A DNA stretch of 64,000 bases, from assembly GCA_963377175.1 (NCBI GenBank), contig CAUJNA010001497.1, positions 1-64,000 of the forward strand, given 5' to 3'. The notes beneath the pieces are model-generated. The model did no database searches. It was not told where the DNA came from and saw nothing but the letters and a program-made list of their open reading frames with translations. This DNA comes from Effrenium voratum (Eukaryota > Sar > Dinophyceae > Suessiales > Symbiodiniaceae). The position numbers were made by a program, and so were the translations under genes. This document shows, in pieces, positions 30,610-39,272 of this stretch (position 1 is its first letter; each line of letters starts with the position of its first letter).

Positions 30610-30788
30610 GGTAAACTGGGCTTCGCCCTGTTCCCTTTTAACAAACCTTAATCGTGAGCCTGTCGAACCTCAAACACTTGGCTGTCATTGCATGCGTTTG
30701 AAATGATGATGAGTTTTTCCACTCCTGTTATATTTTTGCTCGAGTGGGTGGGTGTGGTGGGACCGGTGGTCTAATGACCGCCGCGCGA
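30610..30788 (+). repeat. Split direct repeat A1
   Basis: It starts GGTAAACTGGGCTTCGCCC and ends TCTAATGACCGCCGCGCGA. It is matched by A2 at 37851-38028 with few differences (AATGAT vs AAAGAT; CTCCTG vs CTCTG). It is the presumed 5' promoter end of the element. Confidence 0.93.
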
Positions 30789-30816
30789 GTAGGTGGGGAA
30801 TAGCAGAGCAGGCGCA

Positions 30817-32610
30817 ATGGACAATTATGCTTTTGAGTCGCATCTTTTTCATTGCAGAAGGCGTGCTTGGGGAACAATTTACAGACCTGTCTGGGAGCTG
30901 ACGAAGCAGCATGACCACAGACAGTTTGTGTCCCCAACTGCTACCCCTTCAGGTGTATTGCATATCCAGAGGCCAGAGCTTGAGGATGGACATCTGGATG
31001 ACGATACGCATGTCTCACAGCTGGTTGTTTTTAACGTCAAGCGTGCAATCAAGGATTTGACTTGGGAGCACCAGCTGAACAGTCAGCGAGTTGCAGCTGT
31101 CAGAAAGTGGTTGGCCATTGTTACAACCGATCTTTCTTCCTTTGAGCTTGGAAGAGTCTGGAGACGAAGCGACCCAATGGGTGCATCGATCTGTGGAGGC
31201 CTCAAACATGTATTTGCTGGACGTGCGACAGGAACGTTACACAACAGGGCTGGACCAATTTTTAGGTATGTTGCGTGGTGCAACAAGTTTGGACACAGAC
31301 CTTTTCCATTGGATGAACCAGTTGTGTACAGTTTCATGTCAACAGGTTGTACGGAAGCCGCTCCAACATTCCTGAGATCGTTTGTGGTTGCAATCGCGTT
31401 TTGCCATTTTCTGCTTGGTTTGACTGGCGCCGAAGCCACTATGAAGAGTGCTCGTATTCAGGGATGTGCCAAAGAGGCATACCTGACCAAGAAGAAGTTG
31501 TCGCAGCGAGATCCCCTCACTACTGAGATGGTGAAGGCCCTCGAAGCGTTTGTGTGTAGTGCAGATGCCAGAGGAATTGACCAGGTTGCGGCTGGATGCT
31601 TTCTTCAATGTGTTTATATGAGGGCGCGGTTTTCAGACATGCAAAATATGCTAGATTTCAAGGCTGATGAAATCAACATCGACGGGATCGTCGAGGGATA
31701 CATCGAGTGCTCAGTCAACAGGACCAAATCTGCATATACCACTGAGCGGAAGACCATGTTCCTGCCGATGGTTGCGCCGAGGCGGGGATTGACTCAGCAT
31801 GACTGGTATAGTGGTTGGCAGAGGGCATGTGTGATGACTGGCAAGCCGAAAGGAGTTGGAGTGCCGAATTTGCCAATCCCAACACAGGGCGGGTGGAGCA
31901 AAATACCCTTGAAGGCAACGGAAGGCGGCGAGTGGTTGCGAAATATTTTGGCTGCTGCTGGGATTGCCAGGGATGCCCTCGTTAAGATTGGCACGCACAG
32001 CCTTAAGACGACCTGTTTGACGTGGTGTGCGAAGCATGGTGAGCCAATCGAGATCAGACGTTTCTTGGGGTATCATTCGGCGCCTGGTGACAAAGTGGCA
32101 CTTATATATTCGAGGGATGCGGCCTCGGCGCCTCTTCGAAGGCTTGATGCAGTCATCAGTGCAATTCGATCAGGACGTTTCTTTCCCGACATGACAAGGT
32201 CTGGATACTTTGTGAATCCTGCTCAGGGACTGGACCAGGCGTCGTCAAGTGCCAGCCAACCAGCCGCGAGCTCAGTGGGCAATTCTGTGAGCGATTCGCT
32301 TGAGGATGATGATCCATCTGACAGCGAAGATTCGCAAGACGAGGAAGATGACGAAGAGGACTGCAAGTGCGTTGAAGCTGCAGTGGATGAGATTGTTGAT
32401 CCATGGAGTGAGCATGCCACTGTGGAGAGTCTTTCAAGGGAGAGTGACCCCGAGCTGTTCAGACACAGGGGCACTAGGTTCCTCCACACCGTTGCCGATG
32501 AAGCGGGCGACAGATTCAGGTGTGGCCGTGAGATCTCAGAGAGATACGAGCGGCTGGAGGCTAAGCCGAAGTTTTGCTCACCCCAGTGCAGACAATGTTT
32601 CAGGTCCTGA
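30817..32610 (+). CDS. Tyrosine recombinase of the YR retrotransposon
   Basis: About 597 residues from ATG 30817 (MDNYAFESHLFHC), 28 bases after A1. The catalytic domain shows the first arginine in VYMRARFSDMQNM (~residue 269), the HxxK box in IGTHSLKTTCLTWCAKHG (~393), RRFLGYHS as the R/H box (~414), and the nucleophilic tyrosine in VALIYSRDAAS (~430). The C-terminus has an acidic Ser/Asp/Glu stretch (SDSEDSQDEEDDEED) and a Cys cluster, FRCGREI...KFCSPQCRQC, probably metal-binding. The enzyme recombines the circular cDNA into the genome through a Tyr-DNA intermediate, replacing a DDE integrase. The frame is fully open, consistent with recent activity. It differs from the gag/pol reading frame. 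Confidence 0.87.
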   Translation: MDNYAFESHLFHCRRRAWGTIYRPVWELTKQHDHRQFVSPTATPSGVLHIQRPELEDGHLDDDTHVSQLVVFNVKRAIKDLTWEHQLNSQRVAAVRKWLAIVTTDLSSFELGRVWRRSDPMGASICGGLKHVFAGRATGTLHNRAGPIFRYVAWCNKFGHRPFPLDEPVVYSFMSTGCTEAAPTFLRSFVVAIAFCHFLLGLTGAEATMKSARIQGCAKEAYLTKKKLSQRDPLTTEMVKALEAFVCSADARGIDQVAAGCFLQCVYMRARFSDMQNMLDFKADEINIDGIVEGYIECSVNRTKSAYTTERKTMFLPMVAPRRGLTQHDWYSGWQRACVMTGKPKGVGVPNLPIPTQGGWSKIPLKATEGGEWLRNILAAAGIARDALVKIGTHSLKTTCLTWCAKHGEPIEIRRFLGYHSAPGDKVALIYSRDAASAPLRRLDAVISAIRSGRFFPDMTRSGYFVNPAQGLDQASSSASQPAASSVGNSVSDSLEDDDPSDSEDSQDEEDDEEDCKCVEAAVDEIVDPWSEHATVESLSRESDPELFRHRGTRFLHTVADEAGDRFRCGREISERYERLEAKPKFCSPQCRQCFRS

Positions 32611-33206
32611 CATGCTTGCGGACGCATGGACCCACGTTGCAAGGTGAAACCTTGCTGTGTTGCGCAAACTGTGAACTGTGCTTACTTGCATGCTGAATTG
32701 CAGCATCACGGGATTCATGAAAGCATGAATTGCCAAAAAGGAGCCAGTTGCACGTACAGGTTTGCGCATTGCTGCACATGTGCGAACATAACCGGACGCG
32801 CGCGCGCGCGCGCGCGCGGCGCGCGCGCGGCGCGTCAGATTGAGTCGTGATGTGCGACTCTGCTATCGCCATGTGGACTTCTTGGCATGTGTACGGTGTG
32901 CGTACAGCATGCTCAAGGGAGATCGCACTTGGCGTTCTCTGAACTGGCTGCGGCCTGCAAGACCCATCTCCATTTGGGAGTTGGGCACATGAGTTCAGGC
33001 ATCTTCGCGACTGTGCGTCAATCAACATGACATCACATGTGTGCGTTGTGTGTTGTGGATGCTTTGATTGATTACCTGTCCCTGCGAGTTTATTTAATCC
33101 GTTCTAGGGAGAGCGGTTCCAGTGTTTGCGACTTTGTGCCAAACAGCTTGTTGCTGTTGCAAGCTCTTCGGAGTGAACACAACTGAGCACCTCAGTAGTG
33201 AATGCC
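32611..33206 (+). other. Internal spacer of the retrotransposon
   Basis: I see no coding sequence. It contains the alternating GC tract and probably the leader or promoter for the gag-pol unit. Confidence 0.5.
32797..32834. repeat. Alternating CG dinucleotide tract
   Basis: A (CG)n tract of about 38 bases with two GGC interruptions lies between the recombinase and gag genes. Alternating purine-pyrimidine CG runs can adopt Z-DNA. It is palindromic by nature and prone to slippage. Confidence 0.9.
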
Positions 33207-34403
33207 ATGTCGGTCACGGATAGTGAACCTAACTTTCGTGCTCGTGCAGCAGCTTTGGGCATGGACGCAGCCACAATTGACGCCTTGTGTGCAAGTGGCA
33301 TCAATACAATTTCCAAGTATGCATTCTCATCATCGTATGTTCCTGGTGCTCCTGATGAGCAGCCTTTTACAGATGCGATGGGAGCTGCCTTGGGAGGCCC
33401 CCCTTCGTTGGGTGTCATGGCCATGCTGCGAAGGTTGTCGCACGAGTCGTTTGCGATGACATCGGCAGAGTTGAAGGCATCTGTTGAGAGAGTTGAGGAT
33501 GCACCGATCAGGAAATTGGCACAGCCGGAACGAGCTGACCGCCTACAACGCCAGAAAGCTCGTTTAGTAGGCCTTCGCATAGAGGGCAGATTGGAGCCCA
33601 GTGACAGGTTGGTTGATGCGGCTGTGGCAATGTACGAGGAAAACCGGGTTTCCTATCTGGAGCTTAGCAAGTGTACCTCGAAGGATCAGGAGGTCCTCAA
33701 CAGCTCTCTGAAGGAGGACAGGCATATGACCATCGACCACCATGGCGTAGTGCGGCTCAAGGACAAGGAAATGAAGGACGATGTGAACATCTCGACGGAT
33801 ATGTTCCTGAGGTTGGCGCTCATGCGACGTGGGCTGGCCTTGGAGCAAGCCAACATCTTGGACTACCTTATCCATGATAGGTGGGTCGAAAGAATTTTTG
33901 ACGTCAGATCCGCTGAGCAGCCTGAAGGGTACGCGCAGGTATCGCAGCAGCAAGTGATCAGTGCCGACAAGAAATTGTTCATTAAGCTGGCGGAGTTTAC
34001 ACGCTCTGGTATTCAATTGCAGCCATCTGGACGACCAGCAGAACACCCTGATGTTACTCACCTGTTGCAACCCCTGCCTCGGATTTCAGCAATCAGTCCC
34101 CCCAAGCGTCCTTTGGAGCTTGCTCACACTGACAGGCATGTTTCGCCAAAGACGAAGGGACGATCCAAGGGCAAGTCCCAGCAAGGGTCGCGCACTATTA
34201 GGATGCCGGCAGGGCTTGAGGATGGTGTCCCGTGTACCAAGGCTGGTAACCCAGTGTGTTTCAACCATAACCTCAACGGCTGCCACCTTCAGGTGACCAA
34301 GGGCAGATGCCCCAGAGGCCTTCACGCTTGTTGCTATCGTGGGTGTCACAAAATGGATCACACGTACAAGGATTGCCCTGCGCGCAGGGCAGCCACCTCC
34401 TGA
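33207..34403 (+). CDS. Gag-like protein of the YR retrotransposon
   Basis: About 398 residues start at ATG 33207 (MSVTDSEPNFRARAAAL). The N-terminal 120 residues contain a helical stretch with ATIDALCASGINTISKYAFS, a SAM-like or capsid-like opening. The C-terminal ~60 residues carry Cys/His clusters: CFNHNLNGC, GRCPRGLHACCYRGC and HTYKDCPARR, a nucleic-acid-binding finger expected of Gag. The protein would coat the element RNA. It ends in a TGA at 34401-34403; the same frame stays open into the polyprotein. No retroviral protease was recognised between them. Confidence 0.65.
   Translation: MSVTDSEPNFRARAAALGMDAATIDALCASGINTISKYAFSSSYVPGAPDEQPFTDAMGAALGGPPSLGVMAMLRRLSHESFAMTSAELKASVERVEDAPIRKLAQPERADRLQRQKARLVGLRIEGRLEPSDRLVDAAVAMYEENRVSYLELSKCTSKDQEVLNSSLKEDRHMTIDHHGVVRLKDKEMKDDVNISTDMFLRLALMRRGLALEQANILDYLIHDRWVERIFDVRSAEQPEGYAQVSQQQVISADKKLFIKLAEFTRSGIQLQPSGRPAEHPDVTHLLQPLPRISAISPPKRPLELAHTDRHVSPKTKGRSKGKSQQGSRTIRMPAGLEDGVPCTKAGNPVCFNHNLNGCHLQVTKGRCPRGLHACCYRGCHKMDHTYKDCPARRAATS
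34401..34403 (+). promoter_or_regulatory. Candidate readthrough stop codon between gag and pol
   Basis: A lone TGA in the context ACCTCC-TGA-CAAGGT separates gag from pol. Pol is in the same frame, the next 18 codons are open, and pol has no ATG near its start (the first in-frame ATG is about 174 bases later, inside the methyltransferase motif I). This suggests either stop-codon readthrough, making a Gag-Pol fusion, or a single point mutation or sequencing error. Confidence 0.5.
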
Positions 34404-37400
34404 CAAGGTGCAGAAGCAGTTTCACTTGGTGGGGGTCTACCTGATGGACCTGACACTTTGCCAACGCCGGGCAAGAAGCCTAGGACCTTGCCGCCGCCTC
34501 TGCTGTTGCAAAATGCAAAGATTGCAGAACAAACCTCACAGCGGCCTTTGTTTATTGAAATTTGCGCTGGATCAGCCATGCTAAGCAGGTGCTTCCGGGA
34601 CGCAGGATTCGATATCCTGGCCATTGACCATTCCATGAATCGTTTCAGTCCACTGGCGAAGATTTGTACGATTGATCTTTGCGGTGCCCATGGATGGGAC
34701 TTTCTGAATTACATTCTTCGGCATTATCCTGTTGTCTTTGTACATGCGGCGCCCCCTTGTGGCACTTGCTCGCAGGCGCGGAAGATCCCTCTTCCTGGTC
34801 AGCATCCGGTACCACTTAGGGATGAACAACACCCATTGGGTTTGCCACATTTGGATGGCGCCGACCTTGAGCGTGTTTCAAAGGCCAATGCAATTTATCA
34901 GGGGCTTGCAGACTTTTTGTTGCAATGCAATTCTATGGCTATTCGCTGGTCCATGGAGAATCCTGAGAACAGTTTGCTGTGGCAGATTCCATTCATACAT
35001 GCATTGCGGACTACGGCTTGCTTCTATACCTTTGATGCATGTGCGTGGGGCTCAGAGAGACCCACACGGAAAGCTTTCTTGTCAACGCTGCCTGAGATGT
35101 GTGGACTGCAAGCCACGTGTCCAGGCAATCATGTACACAAACCCTATGGGAGGCATGTCGACTCAGCAGGCAAAACCGTGTACGCCACCGCTGAAGAGGC
35201 GGCCTATCCCAGAGAATTGTGCGTGCAGGTGGTTCGCATTGTGCAGGAAGCCTTGAACTTGTACGCTGAAGTCACAGACCTCAGCTCAGGGCCGCTCAAT
35301 GCCAACTTGAGAGGCAGCATCGGCATGCACAAGCAGCCCAGAGGTCGCAAGGTACCTCCTGTGCTGTCAGAGTTTCAGCGTGTTGTGCAGGTTACCTTGT
35401 CAGGCATGCCGCCTCTTGACTCCAAACAATGCACGTGCCGCGACTTGCCTGATGTGCCCGCTGGTTCCAAATTGGTTGCCAAACAGGTTAAAGTGGGGAG
35501 TGAGGATGAGGCAACCCCTCAATTTTGTTGCTCTTTTGGAGTGTATAGGACTCCGCTTCTTTGGATTGACAAATCTTTGAGTGCGGTTCATCCATTTGAT
35601 TGCTTTCATGCTGTCCCTGATGACATGATGAGAGTAATTTTTACCCTCATGACCCAAGAACCTTCGCAGATTGCCCGAGAGCGTGCTGCCACGTTGAAGC
35701 AGTGGACTCAATGGGCTCGTGAACTGGCAGCAGATGAGAAGAAGCTTTTTGCACAACTTGATGCCGGTGTTGCCAACGTTTTGAAAGGCAAGAGACTCTT
35801 GCTGCTGGAACGGATTGCCAACAGCATCGGCTGGCCAGACACTAGATTGTTTGCCGAGATGCGTGCAGGCTTCATGATAGTGGGCATGCAGGAGCCGTCG
35901 GGGATATTTGGCCTCGAACCGAGACCTGCCAGCTACTCTGTGGATGAGTTGTGCAGTGCCAGTAAGTTTCTGAGACCGGCTCTCTTGGGCAAGGTTCGCA
36001 GCGCCGAAGACAGCGATGTGTCCGAGGAGCTATGGCAGATCACACTCGACGAAGCGACCAACAAGGAGTGGATGGTTGGACCGCTCGATGTCGATGAGGT
36101 TCGTGCTCGCCACGGAGAACACTGGATTCCAGTGAGAAGGTTTGGAATTCGTCAGAGCTCGGGCGACAAGGTCAAGTTGAGACCTATTGATGATTACGCG
36201 GAGAATAGGGTTAATGGTGCCTACGCTTACTCGGATAAGTTGGAGCTCAGGACCCTTGACCACATCATTTGGTCTGCTACAGCCATTGCTAGGTTTGGGC
36301 GTTCTGGTACAGTCAGGCTTGTCCTGTCGTCAGGCGAGGTGCTGGAAGCGCCACTGTCCAAGGCACTGAGCTCTAGTGACAATTGGCAACCTTTGCTGAC
36401 GGTTTTGGACCTGGCCTCCGCGTACAAGCAGTTTGCTATTCATCCGTCTTGCAGGAAACACTCGATTGTGGCTCTGAAGAGGCCCGGGACGAACGCCGTG
36501 CAGTGTTTCGAGGGACTGGTGTTGCCATTCGGGTCAACTGCGAGTGTGGTGCACTTCAACAGGGTGTCCAAACTCCTGCACAGCATCGGCTTCAAGCTCA
36601 ACCTCTTGTGGGGGAGTTTCTACGATGACTTTCCTATTCTGTCACAGAGATGTCTTGCTGACACGACATTGGAATGTGCTATTTCGCTTTTGAAACTCCT
36701 TGGGTTTGCCTTTTCGGAGCACAAACTCAAGCCGTTTGCGGACCGGGCAACTGTCCTGGGGGTTGAAGTCGATCTTGCGGGTGTGGCAACGGATGATGTG
36801 AAAGTGCGCAACAAGCCTGGGAGAGTCGAAGAAATTGATGTGGCTGTTCAATCGCTTTTGGAAAAGGGTACTGCAACCGCAAGTGAGTGCAGCAAAATCA
36901 TTGGCAGGTTGCAATATGCGGATAGCCAGGTCATGGGGCGGACTGGGCGTCTGGCTTTGGCCGAATTGCGCGAAGCGGTTCGCACCCCTTGCAAGTCTGT
37001 CATGCTTAGCAATGCAGCAGTGGAGTCGTTCAAGAACTTGGTTGCAAGGATCACCGGTGGGTTGCCGAGATCCATACCTTGTGGGGAGCCTTCGCCGCCT
37101 TTGCTGGTGTACACTGACGGGGCTAGTGAGCAAGACCTACACACTGTGGGTGGTATTCTGGTTGCGCCGCATGTGACTCAGTGCAGGTATTTCTCAGCGC
37201 ATGTGCCGAAGCGATTGGTTGCAGTTTGGAAGGAGACAATGAAGCATGTGATTGGACCCGTTGAACTGTATGCTGTCGTTTTGGCAAGGTACACTTGGCA
37301 TGAGTACCTGGTGCAAGGCAAGAGCATATACTTCGTTGACAGCTACGCTGCCCTTGACTCATGCATCAAGGGGACTTCAACTACTGACAAGTTCCGGAGA

Positions 37401-37589
37401 CTTCTCCTTGCCTTTGAGGAAGCAGACTTGAGGGGGCACACATGGAGTTGGTTTTCGCGCATCCCCTCAAAGTCCAACCCAGCGGATGACCCGTCGCGTG
37501 GTGAGCACAGCACTGTTGTAACGGCCTTGAATGCAGTCAGGGACCAGTGCTCTTGTCCGATCACGGGGATGCCCTTGGATCCTTTGTGA
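34404..37589 (+). CDS. Pol: C5-cytosine-methyltransferase-like domain, reverse transcriptase, RNase H
   Basis: Counting from 34458, residues ~30-260 are a Dcm-like Rossmann domain: FIEICAGSAMLSRCFRDAGF (motif I), VVFVHAAPPCGTCSQAR (PC motif IV, ~96) and IRWSMENPENSLLW (ENP motif VI, ~161). Reverse transcriptase follows at ~570-770: LRPIDDYAENRVN, LTVLDLASAYKQFAIH (motif A), LVLPFGSTASVVHFNR (motif B) and GSFYDDFPIL (the YxDD box as FYDD, ~721). RNase H is at ~884-1010: LLVYTDGAS, GPVELYAVVLA, YFVDSYAALD and NPADDPSRG. All catalytic acids look present. The polyprotein makes cDNA from element RNA. DIRS/PAT elements often carry a methyltransferase domain, but I know that as an adenine (Dam-type) enzyme after RNase H; a cytosine-type domain in front of RT is unusual. 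Confidence 0.88.
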   Translation, partial: QGAEAVSLGGGLPDGPDTLPTPGKKPRTLPPPLLLQNAKIAEQTSQRPLFIEICAGSAMLSRCFRDAGFDILAIDHSMNRFSPLAKICTIDLCGAHGWDFLNYILRHYPVVFVHAAPPCGTCSQARKIPLPGQHPVPLRDEQHPLGLPHLDGADLERVSKANAIYQGLADFLLQCNSMAIRWSMENPENSLLWQIPFIHALRTTACFYTFDACAWGSERPTRKAFLSTLPEMCGLQATCPGNHVHKPYGRHVDSAGKTVYATAEEAAYPRELCVQVVRIVQEALNLYAEVTDLSSGPLNANLRGSIGMHKQPRGRKVPPVLSEFQRVVQVTLSGMPPLDSKQCTCRDLPDVPAGSKLVAKQVKVGSEDEATPQFCCSFGVYRTPLLWIDKSLSAVHPFDCFHAVPDDMMRVIFTLMTQEPSQIARERAATLKQWTQWARELAADEKKLFAQLDAGVANVLKGKRLLLLERIANSIGWPDTRLFAEMRAGFMIVGMQEPSGIFGLEPRPASYSVDELCSASKFLRPALLGKVRSAEDSDVSEELWQITLDEATNKEWMVGPLDVDEVRARHGEHWIPVRRFGIRQSSGDKVKLRPIDDYAENRVNGAYAYSDKLELRTLDHIIWSATAIARFGRSGTVRLVLSSGEVLEAPLSKALSSSDNWQPLLTVLDLASAYKQFAIHPSCRKHSIVALKRPGTNAVQCFEGLVLPFGSTASVVHFNRVSKLLHSIGFKLNLLWGSFYDDFPILSQRCLADTTLECAISLLKLLGFAFSEHKLKPFADRATVLGVEVDLAGVATDDVKVRNKPGRVEEIDVAVQSLLEKGTATASECSKIIGRLQYADSQVMGRTGRLALAELREAVRTPCKSVMLSNAAVESFKNLVARITGGLPRSIPCGEPSPPLLVYTDGASEQDLHTVGGILVAPHVTQCRYFSAHVPKRLVAVWKETMKHVIGPVELYAVVLARYTWHEYLVQGKSIYFVDSYAALDSCIKGTSTTDKFRRLLLAFEEADLRGHTWSWFSRIPSKSNPADDPSRGEHSTVVTALNAVRDQCSCPITGMPLDPL

Positions 37590-37625
37590 GTCTTTGACAT
37601 GAGTGTGAAAGTGGGGAGGTGGGAA

Positions 37626-37850
37626 TGTCAAAGAGTGGTCCATTCGAAGAATGGATGCCACTGAAATTCATTCACCTGCCCATTGATCCGGACAAACAGT
37701 GAGAGCCTTGCGATCTGGTTGTTTCAGTGAATGTGCCACCTTGCTAGCGTGCAAGGTTTGATTTGCCCATTCAGGGTGTAGTAACTTCTGCTTGCCCTGT
37801 GGTTACTTCCCCCCCTTTTGGGCCTTGTGTTTGAGTTAAGGGTGTTCAAA
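37626..37850 (+). repeat. Split direct repeat B1
   Basis: 225 bases from TGTCAAAGAGTGGTCCATTC to AAGGGTGTTCAAA are repeated without visible change at 38046-38270. It begins 36 bases after the pol stop. Confidence 0.95.
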
Positions 37851-38028
37851 GGTAAACTGGGCTTCGCCCTGTTCCCTTTTAACAAACCTTAATCGTGAGC
37901 CTGTCGAACCTCAAACACTTGGCTGTCATTGCATGCGTTTGAAAAGATGATGAGTTTTTCCACTCTGTTATATTTTTGCTCGAGTGGGTGGGTGTGGTGG
38001 GACCGGTGGTCTAATGACCGCCGCGCGA
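37851..38028 (+). repeat. Split direct repeat A2
   Basis: Second copy of A1, directly abutting B1. A 17-base spacer (CCCGCCCTCCCATCCCC) separates it from B2. Confidence 0.95.
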
Positions 38029-38045
38029 CCCGCCCTCCCATCCCC

Positions 38046-38270
38046 TGTCAAAGAGTGGTCCATTCGAAGAATGGATGCCACTGAAATTCATTCACCTGCC
38101 CATTGATCCGGACAAACAGTGAGAGCCTTGCGATCTGGTTGTTTCAGTGAATGTGCCACCTTGCTAGCGTGCAAGGTTTGATTTGCCCATTCAGGGTGTA
38201 GTAACTTCTGCTTGCCCTGTGGTTACTTCCCCCCCTTTTGGGCCTTGTGTTTGAGTTAAGGGTGTTCAAA
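38046..38270 (+). repeat. Split direct repeat B2, right end of the retrotransposon
   Basis: Copy of B1 at an exact offset of 420 bases. After it the sequence changes to TTTCTTTGTTCTGTCCC, which leads into the next viral gene. Confidence 0.95.
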
Positions 38271-38292
38271 TTTCTTTGTTCTGTCCCGGATC

Positions 38293-38631
38293 ACTCACAG
38301 CGAGTCGGTGGCGCTGCCCTGCAGGTTCAGCGCAGCGAGGAGCTCTCTGGAGGCCTCGTCCAGCTCCTTGCGCGCCTTCTCAAGCCGCTCCAAGGTCTTG
38401 CGCCCGCTTCAGCATCTCCTTCCAGTTCTGGATGTCGACCTCCTCCGCCGGGAACCTGCCAGCGAGCCCATCTGCAATCAGCCGCTCCAGCACGGGCGCT
38501 CCCCGAGCGAGCTCATCGTGCAGGCGGCTCACCTCCTCCCGAGAGGCTCCCCGCTTCAGCGCCTCGGCATCAACGGCGGCCTTCAGCACAGGCCTCAGCT
38601 GCTCGCAGCGCTCCAGGACGTGGGTGGCCAT
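38293..38631 (-). pseudogene. Small helical viral protein
   Basis: It starts MATHVLERCEQLRPVLKAAV and runs through REEVSRLHDELARGAPVLE to NWKEMLKRAQDLG. A one-base shift near 38400 moves the natural ending (RLEKARKELDEASRELLAAL, stop at about 38296) to another frame. It is about 110 residues, highly helical, with no recognised family. The style matches the coiled proteins at 27222-28140. It ends only about 25 bases from the retrotransposon, so the insertion fell just beyond this gene. Confidence 0.5.
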
Positions 38632-39172
38632 TCTGAATTTTTCTACTGAGCGAAAAAAAGGCTGCGGCATCGGAAGAAATCACAGCGGGCACTCTCGAGA
38701 AGGTGGCCGCGCGCAGATCTGTGACCTCAAGGCTCAACCCGCACATGCCGCTCATCAACCACAAGCTGCGAGCTCTCAGCCTAACGCGCGCGGCGCAGTG
38801 AGCCAGCTCAGCGGGGCGGTCCGCAAACGTGCCGCCGGCGTTCCAGAAGCGCGCGTGGGCCGGCAGCTTGGCTTTCAGCATCCAATCGCCGCCGCGCGAT
38901 TGCCTCACAGAGGGCAGCAGCCGCTGGCGCACAGCCTCGGGCGTGAGCTTTGCGTCGAAGACGCGCTCGGATGCGGCCGCCAGCTGCTCGACCAGATCGG
39001 TCTCGGCCAAGCTCACGCTGGGGCGCTGCCCCTCGGGGCAGGCCCTGGGCTCCCATGGGATTTCCAGCGAAGCTTCGCTCTGCCAAAACAGCGGTTCCAG
39101 GCACAAGAATTTGCCACCCTTAGCATTGGAGCGCACCTCGCCCAACTTCCACATGCTAGCCTGGCTCGTCAT
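38570..39172 (-). CDS. Conserved-looking viral protein of unknown function, ~180-200 aa
   Basis: I start at ATG 39170-39172 (MTSQASMWKLGEVRSNAK), although the frame is open further upstream. The protein alternates beta-type segments and ends in LWLMSGMCGLSLEVTDLR. Features such as GGDWMLKAKLPAHARFWNAG suggest a compact globular fold. I do not recognise the family; a single-stranded-DNA-binding-like or recombination protein is one guess without direct support. The C-terminus overlaps the start of the next gene and is uncertain, because an A-run at 38654-38660 may hide a frameshift. It is divergent from the methyltransferase-like gene at 39273, with 100 bases between the starts. Confidence 0.5.
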   Translation of the reverse strand: MTSQASMWKLGEVRSNAKGGKFLCLEPLFWQSEASLEIPWEPRACPEGQRPSVSLAETDLVEQLAAASERVFDAKLTPEAVRQRLLPSVRQSRGGDWMLKAKLPAHARFWNAGGTFADRPAELAHCAARVRLRARSLWLMSGMCGLSLEVTDLRAATFSRVPAVISSDAAAFFSLSRKIQNGHPRPGALRAAEACAEGRR

Positions 39173-39272
39173 CCTTTTCTGTCCCCGATAAAAAAAAGAT
39201 TGGTCCGAGCATGCGAAACTGCTTGACCCGCGCCCTTGCCTGTGCGTGCTTTGTTGTGCTGGTTTATTAAAC

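Larger units (their letters stand above)
30610..38270 (+). mobile_element. Complete YR retrotransposon with split direct repeats (DIRS/PAT/Ngaro class)
   Basis: The element has the form A1 - genes - B1 - A2 - B2. A1 is 30610-30788, B1 37626-37850, A2 37851-38028 and B2 38046-38270. Inside lie, all on the plus strand, a tyrosine recombinase, a Gag-like protein and a methyltransferase-RT-RNase H polyprotein. Split direct repeats and a tyrosine recombinase define PAT/Ngaro-like elements, which integrate through a circular intermediate without target duplications. B1 and B2 look identical over 225 bases and A1 and A2 differ at few positions, so the insertion is recent. Flanks are viral on both sides. 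Recombinase-first gene order is unusual for the class as I know it. Confidence 0.9.
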
